Assembly: GCA_028564925.1 (NCBI GenBank)
Contig: CM053026.1
Span: 639,983,967-640,047,966 of the forward strand
Direction of reading: 5' to 3'
Length of the DNA stretch: 64,000 bases
DNA from: Lithobates sylvaticus
Lineage: Eukaryota > Chordata > Amphibia > Anura > Ranidae
Shown: in pieces, positions 10,367-22,830 of the stretch
How positions within the stretch are numbered: position 1 is the first letter of the stretch
Layout: the number at the start of each line of letters is the position of its first letter
Made by a program: the position numbers and the translations under genes
Notes under the pieces: model-generated
The model's input: the letters and a program-made list of their open reading frames with translations, nothing else
Databases searched by the model: none
What the model was told of the DNA's origin: nothing

Positions 10367-11203
10367 TTAGTCATTTTTGCAGTGTCTGGTGTGGATCCAG
10401 GTGACTTTTCCTTCAAGTTTTGCAAAACTGTACATGAAATAGATGCTGTATTGAGTCTCCAAACATTTCCTTATATATAAATGTCTCTTAACAATCCACA
10501 AGTCACCTGGCTTTAGTTTTAGATCCTTCCAAACTTTTAGGATCTGGAATTGGGGAGAAAACACATAAATGAGTTTGTCAAAAACCTTTAAAAGATCAGC
10601 AACATTCTCTGTGAGATCCAAATGGAGGACTTCAGCTGCTGAGACAAAATATAAGCAAGTGAGTAACACACTCCCAAACCAAATCCCATAGGGAAAGAGT
10701 CCAACATCCCCTTAGGGGCTTGATAAATTATAAGAAAACACTCAGGCAAAAGTTTTCTTACTCTACTTTGTCCGCTACATTGTAGACAGTAGGGAGTGTA
10801 AAAATAAAACCTCAAAACTTCTAGTAAGGACTCTTCTATAAAAAATTATTTCCTCTGTTACTCTCTGTACTTACAAACTACTTCTGATAACACTTTTTAC
10901 TGTGGCCTTTGCAGTAGCATTGGCCACCGGACATCCAAAAAACATGTCCATACAGACAAAATGCATACTCATAAGATCCTGACTTGGGAAACTGGATATA
11001 TCTTTTTGTAATCTCTGGAAGGGATGTTCAGCTTTTGGTAACACCTTTGGTAACAGGTAAAACAAGAAGTGGTATGTTATAAAAACAACTGTGGTGAACC
11101 CTGGCTCTATCCCACGCTCATTTACTAAGGCAGCCATAACTGCTTGTGACTGGTGACACGGTCCATGTGTCAAGCTGGAGGGAAAAGAGTGGCTGGCAGA
11201 CAT
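10367..11203 (-). pseudogene. ERV pol remnant: integrase core and C-terminal domain
   Basis: The upstream part (about 11200-10870) carries FVCMDMFFGCPVANATAKAT, which matches the retroviral integrase core around the second catalytic aspartate. The downstream part (about 10670-10370) carries LKPGDLWIVKR and GKVTWIHTRHCK, the typical end of a gammaretrovirus-like integrase. It is a fossil with several breaks. No usable product is expected. Confidence 0.8.
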
Positions 11204-14177
11204 AAATGATCACCTTTTCCAATGTCCTGTTTCATAAGAAGTTGCCCACTGTGGACCACTTGTTCTTCTCGTTCTGGGGTCCTTAAAGTTGAATTATTAA
11301 TCCCAGCTATACTGGGCCAGAACTAGGGTGGAATCTGTGAGTTGCACAGACCCAGCAAGTGTCCGGGGCTGTAAATGCAGCATCCTTAGTCGGTCTGCTT
11401 CCATGTGTGAGTTTTAATGTTAGTATGGCTACCTCAGCAAGAACCGGGAAGGCTGAAAACAGCCGATCAAATTAACTTAGTATGCTTGATTGGTTTACCT
11501 GCCGAAGTAAAAACAAACTTCTGGCCCTTCAAATGGAACCAAAAGCTCTCTAATTCTCTACTATCTATATAAATATATACTCTTTTTATAGCTCACAGGC
11601 TTTGCTAAAACATGGAGCTCTGCTTCTTGAGCTGGGGAAAAGGGATCCAATGACTCTATATACAGAGTATCCTTCTGGGTGATAAACTGCATACTCAGTA
11701 TAAAACCGGGAATAACTCTACAAAAAATATAAATATCTGGGTCTTCAGGGAGTGTGTCCTGCACTGGGCTCACAGCAGCTGATTCCTACGTCATCAATTT
11801 AACACATGTGGTCTCCCCCGTCTACAGCCTCCTCCAATAGGGGCAATAAGGTGGCTGGATTAAAATGTACACATTTTTCATTGTTAGATTTGTACACAAA
11901 CAAACAAAACAAACTCCTATTTTAAACCTTTCATTAGACAAACATTTAGTTGGCTGTATATTTGCTGCGCAAAATGTCGGACCATTAAAATTTTTATATT
12001 TGACCAAAATAATGTCTAACTTTGTCTAATAGCACCTTTGCATAAAGGTACAGCTCTGATATATCGGGGTGAACCCTTCATTACCGGGTCCAGCTTGCAT
12101 AACTATATTACAATGGCTTGTTTTCTATCACGCTGTTTGTGTAAGAACTCCAGTTTCATGTTTCAAAAAGACAACTTTTTCCTGGCAATATTATAATAAA
12201 TGATAACAATACCCTGCGGTCATGCAGAGATGTCCATAAATCCAAAATATTCTTCTGCTTATACCCACTGCACTTACAAGGAAAAGGGGCACATCATTTC
12301 ACAATCCACACATTCTGCTTTGGATTCAAAAATAAAAATAAATAAAAACAAACAGAAAGCGCTCAGCCACATCAAAAACTATAAAACAACTGGCTGCAGG
12401 TGGGATCTATCCTAACAGGGTGTGTGGACTTGATGTGATGGGTCTGTCATATTTAAATATTATTTATTATTACTCTCACATCATGGACCGCACATCAATT
12501 TATTATCAGACTTTAAGGTTTAATTTTTGTAGAAAAACTTCATATGTATCCCATCCATCTTGGCTTTGTTAAACACTATGGCAGCTGTATTCCAATTAAC
12601 AACCTCATCTTAATCTTTTTTCTTTCCACTCAATAAATGTAAAATTACAAAATTGTTATCTTGAACTAAACTAATACCATTTTTATAAATTCCCCATTAA
12701 CCTGGATTTCATTTCCAATCAAAGGTTGTCTAAACCAATTTCAATATATCAATATTATTAATAAAATAGTTAAACTCCAATTAGAAATTAATACTCAAAT
12801 GATAATTTCAATATCACACCCTAATATATATATCCACAGATAATGTTCCTTAAAGGGGGACATATTACTTAATTTTACTTAATTCCCTATTAAATGCACT
12901 GTTTCCACTATCAAAGGATATTCAATTTGTGTAATACACGGTTAAATGTAACCTTCATTTTACCATGTTTGGAAAACAGATTCAAACATAATTGTGATCA
13001 CATTGTTTCTCATTAGATTCGTTAACCCGGCACATAAAGTTATAAATGTTTTGTCTAAAAACTGAAATTGGCATGGTGTCCTTCCAGCTTATCACCGACC
13101 TCTCATCCCAGCTACATTCTTTCAGGAGAGCACAAAGGAGGGGGTCACATCTGCGTACATGGCACACACAAGCGATAGAACTAAAGGTTCCAGCATTCAC
13201 ACACATACACAAATATCTCTCTAAAATCGCCTACATTTTTCCCATTTGTACACAACACATGCATATCATTCTCTCACATTCTTTTAACTCTTTTAAATAC
13301 TTCCTTGATAAATTTCTGCTTTCCTTATTTTGTTCTGATATCCTTTGCATCCAATGTATTGTAATACCATACTTCACATACTGTACCTTCTATGATCAGA
13401 CGGGCAGCCATAGTGCTCATCCCATCTTTCCTCTCTGACAACATATAAAATATTTTGTTTTAACTCTAATTTCTCTATTTCTTGACTTTACTAGTTGTAG
13501 TGCCTAACCCCAAATTAATCCCACAACTTAACATGAAAATGTCCCTTTCTGTCTAGTGTTAATTGTCACCCTTGATCCATCCTGCTCACATAGCTGTTTC
13601 TCTAGCTGTGTACTCTGCATGATTCTTAGTCCCTGTGGACTTCGGTGGTAACCCAGTTACCCATTGTGGATCCATGTCCACTTTAACCATTAATCTAGGG
13701 GCTCAGTATAGGCGGAACCGCACCTTCGGTTCATATATAGCGCTCCTCTTGCGCTGGGCATTTTTGAGGGTCTCTTACCCTTCATTCCCTTACTTAATTT
13801 AATGCCCATAATGACTGGCCAGTCCTCTCTACGTGTGCCTATACCCTCTTGCCTCTAAACTACTTTTTCTAGCAGATGTACTACATATACCTGTGAACAG
13901 CACTATTCTTCTCTTTCTTATCTATAACACTCCGATGGACAGTAGACAGTGATAACATAACATATAACCACCAATCAATACAGTTCAATTAAGGGGAGTA
14001 AGATAGGTACCCTTTGTCCCGAAAATGCCTTACCGATCAAGGAAGTCTGATAACTCAAATGTAAGCAAAAGGCTTACCTCAGCCGGCTGATTATCAGAAA
14101 TTCCCGGATCGTCTCAAGCTCCTCGTTTCGGATACTCAGGGTCACCTTTTAACCCCTCCTGGGAAAAGCTTGCCACC
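11204..14177 (-). other. ERV interior without recognisable frames
   Basis: This part between the 5' LTR and the integrase remnant should hold leader, gag, protease and reverse transcriptase. Only short, AT-rich, interrupted frames are present, and I cannot place any domain with confidence. About 3 kb is too short for a full gag-pol, so much of it has been lost or replaced. Confidence 0.5.
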
Positions 14178-14544
14178 TGTCCTGGAAATTTATAGATAGG
14201 CAACTCCTATCTTCATATTGATTAGTGGTTCCAAATTAATAACTACTGCAGTAGGGAACAGACACAAAAGATACGCTCAGCATCTTTCCAAATAACCGTT
14301 CTCCTTTATTATGACGCAATTCAGGGGTTTTATACACATGATTACGTAGGTATCACATTAATATTACAATTGTTCATTTATGGTAACAAGGGGCGTATCA
14401 TAGGCAGGCTTATTCTAATCAGGACTCAAAAGAATGTAAACATGTACTGAAAACATTATTAGTGCCGTGTGCACAGTGAGGGCAGTGTGCAATACATACA
14501 AAATAGAATACAATTATATACAGAACTTACAAATTTCCATTACA
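14178..14544 (-). repeat. 5' LTR of the ERV
   Basis: This is a 367-bp copy of the LTR at 9552. It differs by one 3-bp length change in an AAT repeat; I saw no other difference by eye. It is followed on the plus strand by the ATAT duplication. Confidence 0.9.
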
Positions 14545-14548
14545 ATAT

Positions 14549-16400
14549 GAACTACTATTAACTGGTCTATTCCCATAGTTATCTGGTCTATAAAACCCTG
14601 CTAGGCACACTGATATAAAGTTACATATGAAAACACACAAACTGCTGCTAGTAAAACACTATCTTGTTTATTTCCCAAGAAATTAGGAGCGCTAACATAA
14701 AGTATTAAAAAGACATTACAATATCACAAAGCTTACAATCAGAACACATAATACAAGAATATGAAAGATACTTATCACAAGGCCCTCTGTGAGGCTTTGT
14801 AGCATCGGCTAGGCTCAGATGACGAAGAGAGGGCCATCGCCATGATCCAAAGGGGAATGCCTCAAGATGGCTGCCAAGCCATGAGACTTGCATAGACCAC
14901 CATCAGCTGAGAGAGAAAAAGGGCAGAGAGCTAATTGCCTGAGTGTGTGCTCTTTACATTCAAACATACACGTCTACTCATAACCACCCCCATTTTCCTT
15001 CCATCCAATAGATATCCATAGCCATCTTGGCAGCAGTGGTCTCTTTGAAGATTGAAATCACACATATCACAGCAGGTGGGCTTGAGCCAAGCCATTGTTA
15101 TCTTGACACGCTACAAAGATTTGATGTGTTTCCACCCTGGCTGTTTCAATCAGCAAGTGAAATACCCATGGGATACTAAACCATATTTTGTATCCAACAT
15201 AAGCCGCTTTGCGCCTAAAAGGCGCACACCACCCTTCTTCAGACACGGCCCCTATTGAACAGTCCATAACTGTTTTGTCCCCAACATGTGTTTCCGAACC
15301 AGTACCTATAGAACAGTCCTTAACTGTCTTAACATGTTGTGTTTTTCAACATGTGCAGAAACAGCTCCTATGGAACAGTCCATAATGGTCTAACCGTGTT
15401 GTGCTTCTCAACACGTGCCACTTTGCCACTGAGTGACACACCACCATCCTTCTTCAGCGACAGCTTCAATGTCACCATTCTCTATCTTCGGTATCTTCTC
15501 CTTTTCCGGTATTTTCAGGACGGGATGCAGTACAGGCAAGGGGTGTCCATTCATTCACCATTCACCAGCACATATTCAGAGTAATATATCACCAGCTCTC
15601 AAATACTGAGTCTTGAGGAGGGCCTTATTCTCCCATATCATTAACCTATAATACACATAGGTCAAAACTATACCATGAAAATAAATCAACTTATTACCAT
15701 ACTATATACATATATATGTATCCCATCCATTTACGCACCCCGCTCCCAACCTTCTATAACCCTTTACTGTAAATATGGGTCGGGATTAGGCAGGCTTGCT
15801 CCCAGCGGTATTGCAGTGCTCTGACTTGGCAGCAACGTCTCTAACTTGTACACAGAGACCCTACCGTCAATTCGTCCCTCAACTTGCATAGACAAATGGG
15901 AGACCTTTCTATCTAAATATCGAGTCTAACCACACATATAAATCTGCAACAATGACAAAACCCACACAATTACATCCCTGTGTCTGGATTTCAGAGACCA
16001 TACAAAGGACATCATGGTCATGCTTCAGACCGAGGGAAGTATCAACCTGCCTCCAGCTTCCATCTCCCCTGATCACATGTGGGTGATTTAGCCTCGAATG
16101 CAACAAGATAGAATCCCCAGTCAGTAAGCCCATTGATGCCACCAAATATAAAGACCAAGTCCGCACTTCTGTATATGGGATCATACAGCCTAACACCTTT
16201 CACAATCCAAACTGGTACAGCCCATCCAGGCATTCGACCACCACTTTGGATTAGTGTAAGCGACGTGTTTTGGCAGAGTCTTACTGAGCGGTGATGCTAA
16301 CTCATCAGGCCACTGCCCTTCATACAGAGACTGTACAATCAGCTTGATGCTGGTTAACACCTCCGCCTGCCACTGCATGCACGCCAGAGCCCATGACAGA
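14549..16400. other. unassigned sequence flanking the ERV, with minus-strand protein-like patches
   Basis: I recognise no gene. Three minus-strand frames at 15909-16378 follow each other and look protein-like: KWWSNAWMGCTSLDCERC, then VVRLYDP-like and VFIFGGINGLTDWGFYLV, then DQGRWKLEAG. They overlap in different frames, which suggests a decayed coding region running from 16380 to about 15900. The family is unknown to me; a decayed retroelement is the likeliest source. The rest, 14549-15900, has no clear structure. Confidence 0.3.
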
Positions 16401-17560
16401 TTTCTGTACTATTAAAAATTGGTGTATACTAAAGCGCTGATATATCATTTAAAAGCCCCAAATCTAATAGAATAAAATAAGATTACTAAATGAAATGCTG
16501 CTACCATTAAAAGTGTTCCCACACTTGAAAATAGGTGAAAGATATATAAATAGCATATAAATGGTGCGCAATTCAACCTTAATTATGTGAGAATAGATCT
16601 TTAAAAATAATTATTGCCACAATTTCAATTGTGGTCAATAGTGCACAAGTGAAAAAAATAAAATAAAATATATTTACACTCCGTATATATAGTGCTGGAG
16701 GTGTGTGAAATAAAATATACAATCCTTGTATATAAATTAATATGTGAGTATGTGATCCCTATTATAAAAGAAATGCCAAACGTGCATATAAAATCTTATT
16801 TAATAGGTGAAAGTATTTGTTGTGTTGGTAAAATTAAAAAAAGTTGAACGACGATTCAGTAATAGCAATCAAGATGATTGGGAATTGTGTCCTGTGTTAG
16901 AAAGAGTGAAGGAACTCTGGCGTAGCAACAGGTGCTCTGATTACAAGATTGGTACCATACACCAGACAATTAGTGTTGAATACAATCTAATTGCAACAAT
17001 ATGCAGATACACTAGGCGATTACTCTAATTGCAAGGTTGATGCCATACACCATACAATCCTATTGTATGCAATCTGTTTGCTACGATAACCAGATAAACA
17101 TATACACCAGGCGATTTATGTTTTAAAAATGCAGTGGTGCATTACTGATATAACATAAAAATATAAATATAAAATGTTGCCACTTCGGTAATGGTATTTA
17201 TAAATATTTAGGAAGAAAGAAACAAAAAATTCACTTAATGTTGCCAGTACAATTATAGGTGATTCTTTGAAATCTTTCTGATGCTCAAGCCGGTTTTAAC
17301 ATGAAAAAGAGAAAAAAACAAACAAAAACCATTGCGCAATATTGCTAACTATAGACTCCCCATGAGATGCCTCAAGTTGTATGCACTCACGTGTACCAGG
17401 TGGATATAGTGCAGATAAAAAGTGTCAATGGTCAGGCTTTCGCTCCTGGGCTGTCAGCCCTTCTCCTCCTTTGCTGAGCTTGTGTATCACACGGCGCCAC
17501 CTAAGCTCCTCCTCCCGACGCGTTGCATCACAGGTCACGTGACTTTTTCAAGGCTTTAAA
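16400..17560 (-). repeat. Penelope-type terminal repeat, minus strand
   Basis: Read on the minus strand, it starts near a GCAACGCGTCGGG motif (about 17525-17510) and continues with CACGTGAGTGCATAC, comparable to the GAAAC-containing motif and GCACATGTGAGTGCAATG that follow the Penelope relic at 61.1-61.4 kb. The rest is AT-rich without frames. Assignment to the same family rests on these shared landmarks and on their order. Confidence 0.45.
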
Positions 17561-17739
17561 GTCAGCTAGTTATACAAGTGAAGAGCTGAGGGCTAAGAGT
17601 TTCAACAGAGAGAGTGCAATAATCTGGCAATCGTGCCAGAACAGTGTAACATATTTGAACTTTAACATTAACCACCCCACTTCACACAAAATGGGGTATT
17701 TTAGGCGGGGATAACTGAGATGGACAGCAGTACAGACTT

Positions 17740-17767
17740 GATAGATAGATAGATAGATGGATAGATA
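17740..17767. repeat. GATA microsatellite
   Basis: Seven or so copies of GATA, one changed to GATG, lie at the edge between the Penelope-type repeat and the L1 ORF1 relic. Confidence 0.9.
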
Positions 17768-17779
17768 TGGATTTCAGTC

Positions 17780-18400
17780 TCAACTGGCTCTGCGGTGAGC
17801 AGGGGAGGTTGGTTGGCTTCCTCCATGTGATGCACGTCGATTAGCTGGAGCTGGGTAAGCTGGTCGCAGTGATCTCAGACATCTGGAGGTGGGAGGTCTT
17901 CCCTGCATCTGCAGCTCCATGGGTTCTCCTTTTGGTAGACACAGTCAGCTTTACCATTCAGGAAGTTCAACTGGAGGCAGGTCTAGGTCCTCACAAAATG
18001 ATTGCAGATTCTCTGGGCCTTTCAATTTGACTGCACCGCAAGTGAGTGACTGACAGGCAGAATGGAAACTTCCATCTGTAAATTATGTTTCTGGCTTGGA
18101 GATGTTCAAGCAGGGGATGGAGGTCCTTTCTGTTCTGTAAAGTAATATGGGAGATCTTGGTACAGCTTAATTTCTGCTCCATGACACAGGATGCGGTTCC
18201 TGTTCTCGCCTTGCGGATGACCTCCTCTTTAAGCCGGAAGTTAGCTATACTGCAGACTACATCCCCCTTGGTCTGTATCTCTGCCTCTGGGACGTAGAGC
18301 CAGATGCATTCTTTCCATTTCAATAGGTGCTTCTGAAGGTCTCTCCAGAAGTGCATTAAAGATAGCCAGAATGGCCTGGATCAGTTGGCTGGGTTCAATT
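17780..18400 (-). pseudogene. L1-type LINE ORF1 remnant
   Basis: A minus-strand frame (18356-17991) contains MHFWRDLQKHLLKWKECIW, VPEAEIQTKGDVVCSIANF, RLKEEVIRKARTG and LHPLLEHLQARNIIYRWKFP. The pattern of a short domain ending in a long Leu/Arg helix, an Ala-Arg turn and a final IxYRWxFPxxL block matches the C-terminal half of vertebrate L1 ORF1 (RNA-binding chaperone). The N-terminal coiled coil is not seen and no ORF2 adjoins, so it is a fragment. It sits alone between other repeats. Confidence 0.6.
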
Positions 18401-18578
18401 GTCTATGTGTTGAAAAATAGGGGCTAATAATATCAGTTTAATTGTACACTGTATATTATGTATTGTAGCTCTTCCAAGATACTTGAAAAGGTATTTTTAC
18501 CACCTTTGAGACCTCTAAGCCACTCTGTATATTGCACCTCTCCCTGTCAGGTAATTTAGATTCACCTGAGACACATTG

Positions 18579-19434
18579 GGGTTGAATTACTAAAACCGGA
18601 GTATGAAAAATCTGGTGCTGCTGTGCATGGTCGCCAATCAGCTTCTAACTTCAGCTTATTCAATTAACCACTTAGGGACCACCCTGCCACATACTGTGGC
18701 AGGGCGGCCATATTGTGCGAAACTACGTACCCGTATGTCGTTTTGTGCACAGGTCACTGTGGGCGCGGGCGCGGGCCAGATGCACAGCTGGGGAGCCGAG
18801 GCACGGTCTTGGGGCTGCGATGTCCGCCAGCCACCCCCGTTCTGACAGGAGAGTACAGTGAGATTGTCTGTTGATCAGGAACAGCGATCTCTCTGTACTC
18901 CTAGTCAGTCCACTCCCCCCACAGTTAGAAACGCCTCCCTAGGACAGACTTAACCCCTTGATTGCCCCCTAGTGTTAACCCCTTCCCTGAAAATGTCTTT
19001 TATACAGTGATCAGTGGCTATTTTTAGCTCTGATCACTGTAATAATGTCACCACTGCAATGTTGCAGTCCCGCTAAAAATCTCTGATCACTGCCATTACT
19101 AGTAAAAAAAAAAAAAAAATGCCATAAATCTATCCCCTATTTTGTAGATGCTATAATTTGTGCGCAAACCTATTAATATACGCTTATTGCGATTTTTTTT
19201 TTTATACCAAAAATATGTAGCAGAATACATATTGGCCTAAACCGATGAATACATTTTGTTTTTTTTATTTTTTTTTAAAGGATTTTTGGGCTATATTTTG
19301 GATATTTATTATAGCAAAAATCCTTTCGGTCCTTAAGTGGTTAAGCTTTGACTAAAAAAATAAAAATTAAAGCTGATTGGTTTCTGTGCAGAGCTGCTCC
19401 AGATTTTGCACTCTCCAGTTTTAGTAAATCAACC
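18579..19434. mobile_element. MITE with GGTTGAWTTACTAAAAC ends, split by a later insertion
   Basis: Left end GGTTGAATTACTAAAACCGG and, on the other strand from the right, GGTTGATTTACTAAAACTGG form long terminal inverted repeats. When the inserted TTAA element is set aside, the two halves read through as one ~180-bp MITE with CAATCAGCTT in both arms. It carries no gene. The superfamily is not certain. Confidence 0.75.
18664..19344. mobile_element. piggyBac-like TTAA MITE nested in another MITE
   Basis: TTAA at 18664-18667 and 19341-19344 bound the element. Ends are TTAACCACTTAGGGACC and, from the right, TTAACCACTTAAGGACC. The interior shares TTAACCCCTTCCCTG and the TGATCACTG blocks with the elements at 42.2 and 54.0 kb. 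It is younger than the MITE it splits. Confidence 0.85.
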
Positions 19435-19702
19435 TCAAACCCCCACTTTATATAATTGAATGCTTTAACCCTTTATTTACCGTACTGCACAAGGTTGCAG
19501 GGCACTTAGAGTGGCCTCATTCACTTGAATGGGTCATGTTTGTCAGGTGCTACATCCACCATTAACATGTGTACACCCCTGGCCACTGCAGCTAAAGGGG
19601 GGTGCGTTTAGGGTGGGGGTGCTAAAATACGTCTTAACTATGGTGGTTTATCACCCCCCAAGCTGCAAATGTAAATGAACCCTTACTGTTTTGAGCCCCC
19701 TA

Positions 19703-19985
19703 TAAGGCTGCATTCACACTGATTCACTGAGGTTTACCTGAACAGCGGATGCAGCGTTATGCATCTGCATCTTTTCTGGGTTAGCTGCGCTTTGTCATAG
19801 ACTTCTATTATATCTTGCAGGTTTGGTGCGCTTTATGAAAATGCACCAAAACTCCTAAATTCAGGAGTTTTTTGTGCGCTTTCAGAAAGTGCGCCAAACC
19901 TGCAGGATATAATAGAAGTCTATGGCTAAGCACAGCAAACCTGCAGGAATGCTGCAGGTACACTGCACTGTGAAAGCAGCCTTAT
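19703..19985. mobile_element. foldback MITE, TAAGGCTGC ends
   Basis: Ends TAAGGCTGCATTCACACT and, from the right, TAAGGCTGCTTTCACAGT are inverted repeats. The inner arms also pair: CATAGACTTCTATTATAT near 19797 is mirrored near 19906-19925, and GGAGTTT-type sequence lies at the turn. Nearly the whole element could form one long hairpin. The ends suggest a PIF/Harbinger-type MITE; no gene is present. Confidence 0.75.
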
Positions 19986-21229
19986 ACTATTACGCCCAGT
20001 GTATTGCTTCACACTAACCTGAAGATCTCTTCTTTCCTACTGCTGGCACCACTTTGGAGACTGCTAGCCGGGATTAAAGGTGGAGTGCAGTTGGTATCAC
20101 TCTGCATTGGCCAGGAGCCTTGCTCCCTACAACAGCTCCAACTTTTCAAGTATTCCCTCTGCATTGCATTCTGTTTGATGCTCTGGGATGGTGGGTCAGC
20201 AGTAGGGATGAGCCGAACACCCCCGGGTTCGGTTCGCACCAGAACCTTCGAACGGACCGAAAGTTCGCGCAAATTTTCGAACCCTATTCGTTATAATGGA
20301 CGCGAACGTTCGAAATCAAAATTGCTAATTACAACGGCCAATATGCATGTTAATGTCATAAAACAGGTTTGGGGACCCGGCTCCAGCCCCAGGGGACATA
20401 TATCAATGCAAAAATAACTTTTAAAAACTAACGTTTTTTCGGGAGCAGTCATTTTAATGATGCATAAAGTGAAAAAAAAAGTGAAATTTTCCTTTAAATA
20501 TGGTACCTGGGGGGTGTCTAAAGTATGCCTGTGAAGTGGCATGTGTTTCCCGTGTTTAGAACTGTCCTTGCACAAAATGACATTTGTAAAGGAAAAAAAG
20601 AAGCCATTTAAAACCAATTGCGGCTTTAATGTCATGTCTTGTCCTGGCCGCCATATGGCTGAAAATCCTTGAGAAAAATGGCATGGCTACCCCATCACCC
20701 CCCCCCCCCCCCACCCCAGCCCCTTTGGGTCTTGTATGGATAAAAAGGGGGACCCTGCACCCAAAATAAAACCCTATACCTACAACCCTATATACTCTGA
20801 ACAGCAGTATATAGGTGGTGCAAACAAGACACGGACTGTAGGTTTGTTCTTAAGTAGAATCTGAACATTATGAAGTGTAGCTCCATCCCAAAAAAATCTA
20901 TTTTTAAGCTTTTTGGAGAACATAGGGAGGCCTGTAACATTTGCTGTCTTTGCACATCTGTTCAGAACATGTCACCTCACTTTCCGTCCCAATGACAAAT
21001 GTTTTTGGAAAAGTGGGGTTTTAATTGAAACAAGGATTGGTGATAAAGCATCAGTAGAGAGGAGATACCTTTTTCCCTAATTAAATCTAACATGATAGAA
21101 TTTCCCTTCCTAGGGGTAGATTTCCTCTCACTTCCTGTTTCTCTTTCCGTTTGCAAGTAGGAGTCGTTTGTAAGTTGGATGTTTGAAAGTAGGGGCCTGC
21201 CGTATATACTCTGCAGAAATTTGCCCTAT

Positions 21230-22830
21230 TAGATGTTGGTGTAGCCACAAGACTGGTGGGCACAGGAATGGGCCCTGCTGTGAGTTAATAGATCAAGATT
21301 TGTACTTGCATGCACCTGTTGAACCGGGCAGAAAAATTGGGCCTTTGGTGGTGGACGGTGTTGCCACAAGACTGTAAGCCCTCACAGTTACTCTTGATGG
21401 GTGCAGGAATGGGCCCTGCTGTGAGTTAATAGATCAAGATTTGTCATTGCATGCACCTGTTGAACAGGGCAGAAAAAGTGGGCCTTTGGTGGTGGTGGTG
21501 GTGGACGGTGTTGCCACAAGACTGTTACTCTTGGTGGGTGCAGGAATGGGCCCTGCTGTGAGTTATTAGATCAAGATTTGTAATTGCATGCACCTGTTGA
21601 ACAGGGCAGAAAAATTGGGCCTTTGGTGGTGGTGGTGGTGGTGGTGGTGGTGGTGGTGGTGGACGGTGTTGCCACAAGACTGTAAGCCCTCACAGTTACT
21701 CTTGGTGGGTGCAGGAATGGGCCCTGCTGTGAGTTATTAGATCAAGATTTGTAATTGCATGCACCTGTTGAACAGGGCAGAAAAATTGGGCCTTTGGTGG
21801 TGGTGGTGGACGGTGTTGCCACAAGACTGTAAGCCCTCACAGTTACTCTTGGTGGGCGCAGGAATGGGCCCTGCTGTGAGTTATTAGATCAAGATTTGTA
21901 ATTGCATGCACCTGTTGAACAGGGCAGAAAAATTGGGCCTTTGGTGGTGGTGGTGGTGGTGGTGGTGGACGGTGTTGCCACAAGACTGTAGGCCCTCATA
22001 GTTACTCTTGGTGGGCGCAGGAATGGGCCCTGCTGTGAACTATTAGATCAAGATTTGTAAGTACACGCCCCTGTTAAACAGGGGCTGAAAAATTGGGGCA
22101 TAGGCATTGGTGCTGGTGCCACAACACTGCAACCCCTCACAGATACTGTACTCTTAGCACAGCAATGAGACCTGTTGCAAAGCATTGCCTAAAAATTGTA
22201 ATTACACGCCCCTGTTATACAGGGGCTGAAAAATTGTGCCTTAGGCACTGGTGCTGGTGCCACAACACTGCAACCCCTCACAGATACTGTACTTGGAGCA
22301 CAGCAGTCACACCTGTTGCGAAGCATCTTTGTAAAAAATTGTAATTACACGCCACTGTTATACAGGGGCTGAAAAATTGTGCCTTAGGCACTGGTGCTGG
22401 TGCCACAACACTGCAACCCCTCACAGATACTGTACTCTGAGCACAGCAATGAGACCTGTTGCAAAGCATTGCCTAAAAATTGTAATTACACGCCCCTGTT
22501 ATACAGGGGCTGAAAAATTGTGCCTTAGGCACTGGTGCTGGTGCCACAACACTGTAACCCCTCACAGATACTGTACTTGGAGCACAGCAGTCACACCTGT
22601 TGCAAAGCATCTTTTTAAAAAATTGTAATTACATGCCCCTGTTATACAGGGGCTGAAAAATTGTGCCTTAGGCACTGGTGCTGGTGCCACAACACTGCAA
22701 CCCCTCACAGATACTGTACTTGGAGCACAGCAGCCACACCTGTTGCGAAGCATTTTTTTAAAAAAATGTAAGTACACGCCCCTGTTATACAGGGGCTGAA
22801 AAATTGTGCCTTAGGCACTGGTGTGGTGGC
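21230..22830. repeat. ~145-bp tandem array with GGT tracts, inside the hAT element
   Basis: About eleven monomers fall in two blocks. At 21230-22075 each carries GGAATGGGCCCTGCTGTGAG, AGGGCAGAAAAATTGGGCC and a GGT tract that varies from 2 to about 13 copies. At 22075-22830 the unit carries CCCCTGTTATACAGGGG (a 7-bp stem hairpin), GCCTTAGGCACTGGTGCTGG and CAACCCCTCACAGATACTG. Alternate units share more, giving a 284-bp period. Both blocks share the order hairpin or CACCTGTTGAACAGGG, GAAAAATTG, GGTG, CCACAA, so they derive from one ancestor. Confidence 0.85.

Larger units (their letters stand above)
9552..14544 (-). mobile_element. class I endogenous retrovirus, compact and decayed
   Basis: A 4,993-bp provirus on the minus strand, bounded by two LTRs and a 4-bp duplication ATAT (9548-9551 and 14545-14548), as class I/gammaretrovirus-like elements leave. 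The purine-rich tract AAAAGAGGGGAGAC abuts the 3' LTR (9922 side), which sets the orientation. Recognisable protein traces are integrase core and integrase C-terminus only. There is no room for a normal env gene before the 3' LTR. The interior is broken at many places (well over ten). The LTRs are alike except for one 3-bp length difference, so insertion was recent although the coding part is old or rearranged. Confidence 0.85.

Noticed and set aside
14705-15584. Several 60-80-codon frames as small genes
   Set aside because: They overlap on both strands, resemble no family and have no codon or motif signal.
17500-17560. A hammerhead on the minus strand
   Set aside because: GTCACGTGAC and ACGCGTC are there, but GAAAC reads GCAAC and no outer stem is visible.
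22093-22628. Cys/His-rich frames of 83 codons in two copies
   Set aside because: They repeat with the 284-bp tandem unit and have no independent coding sign.
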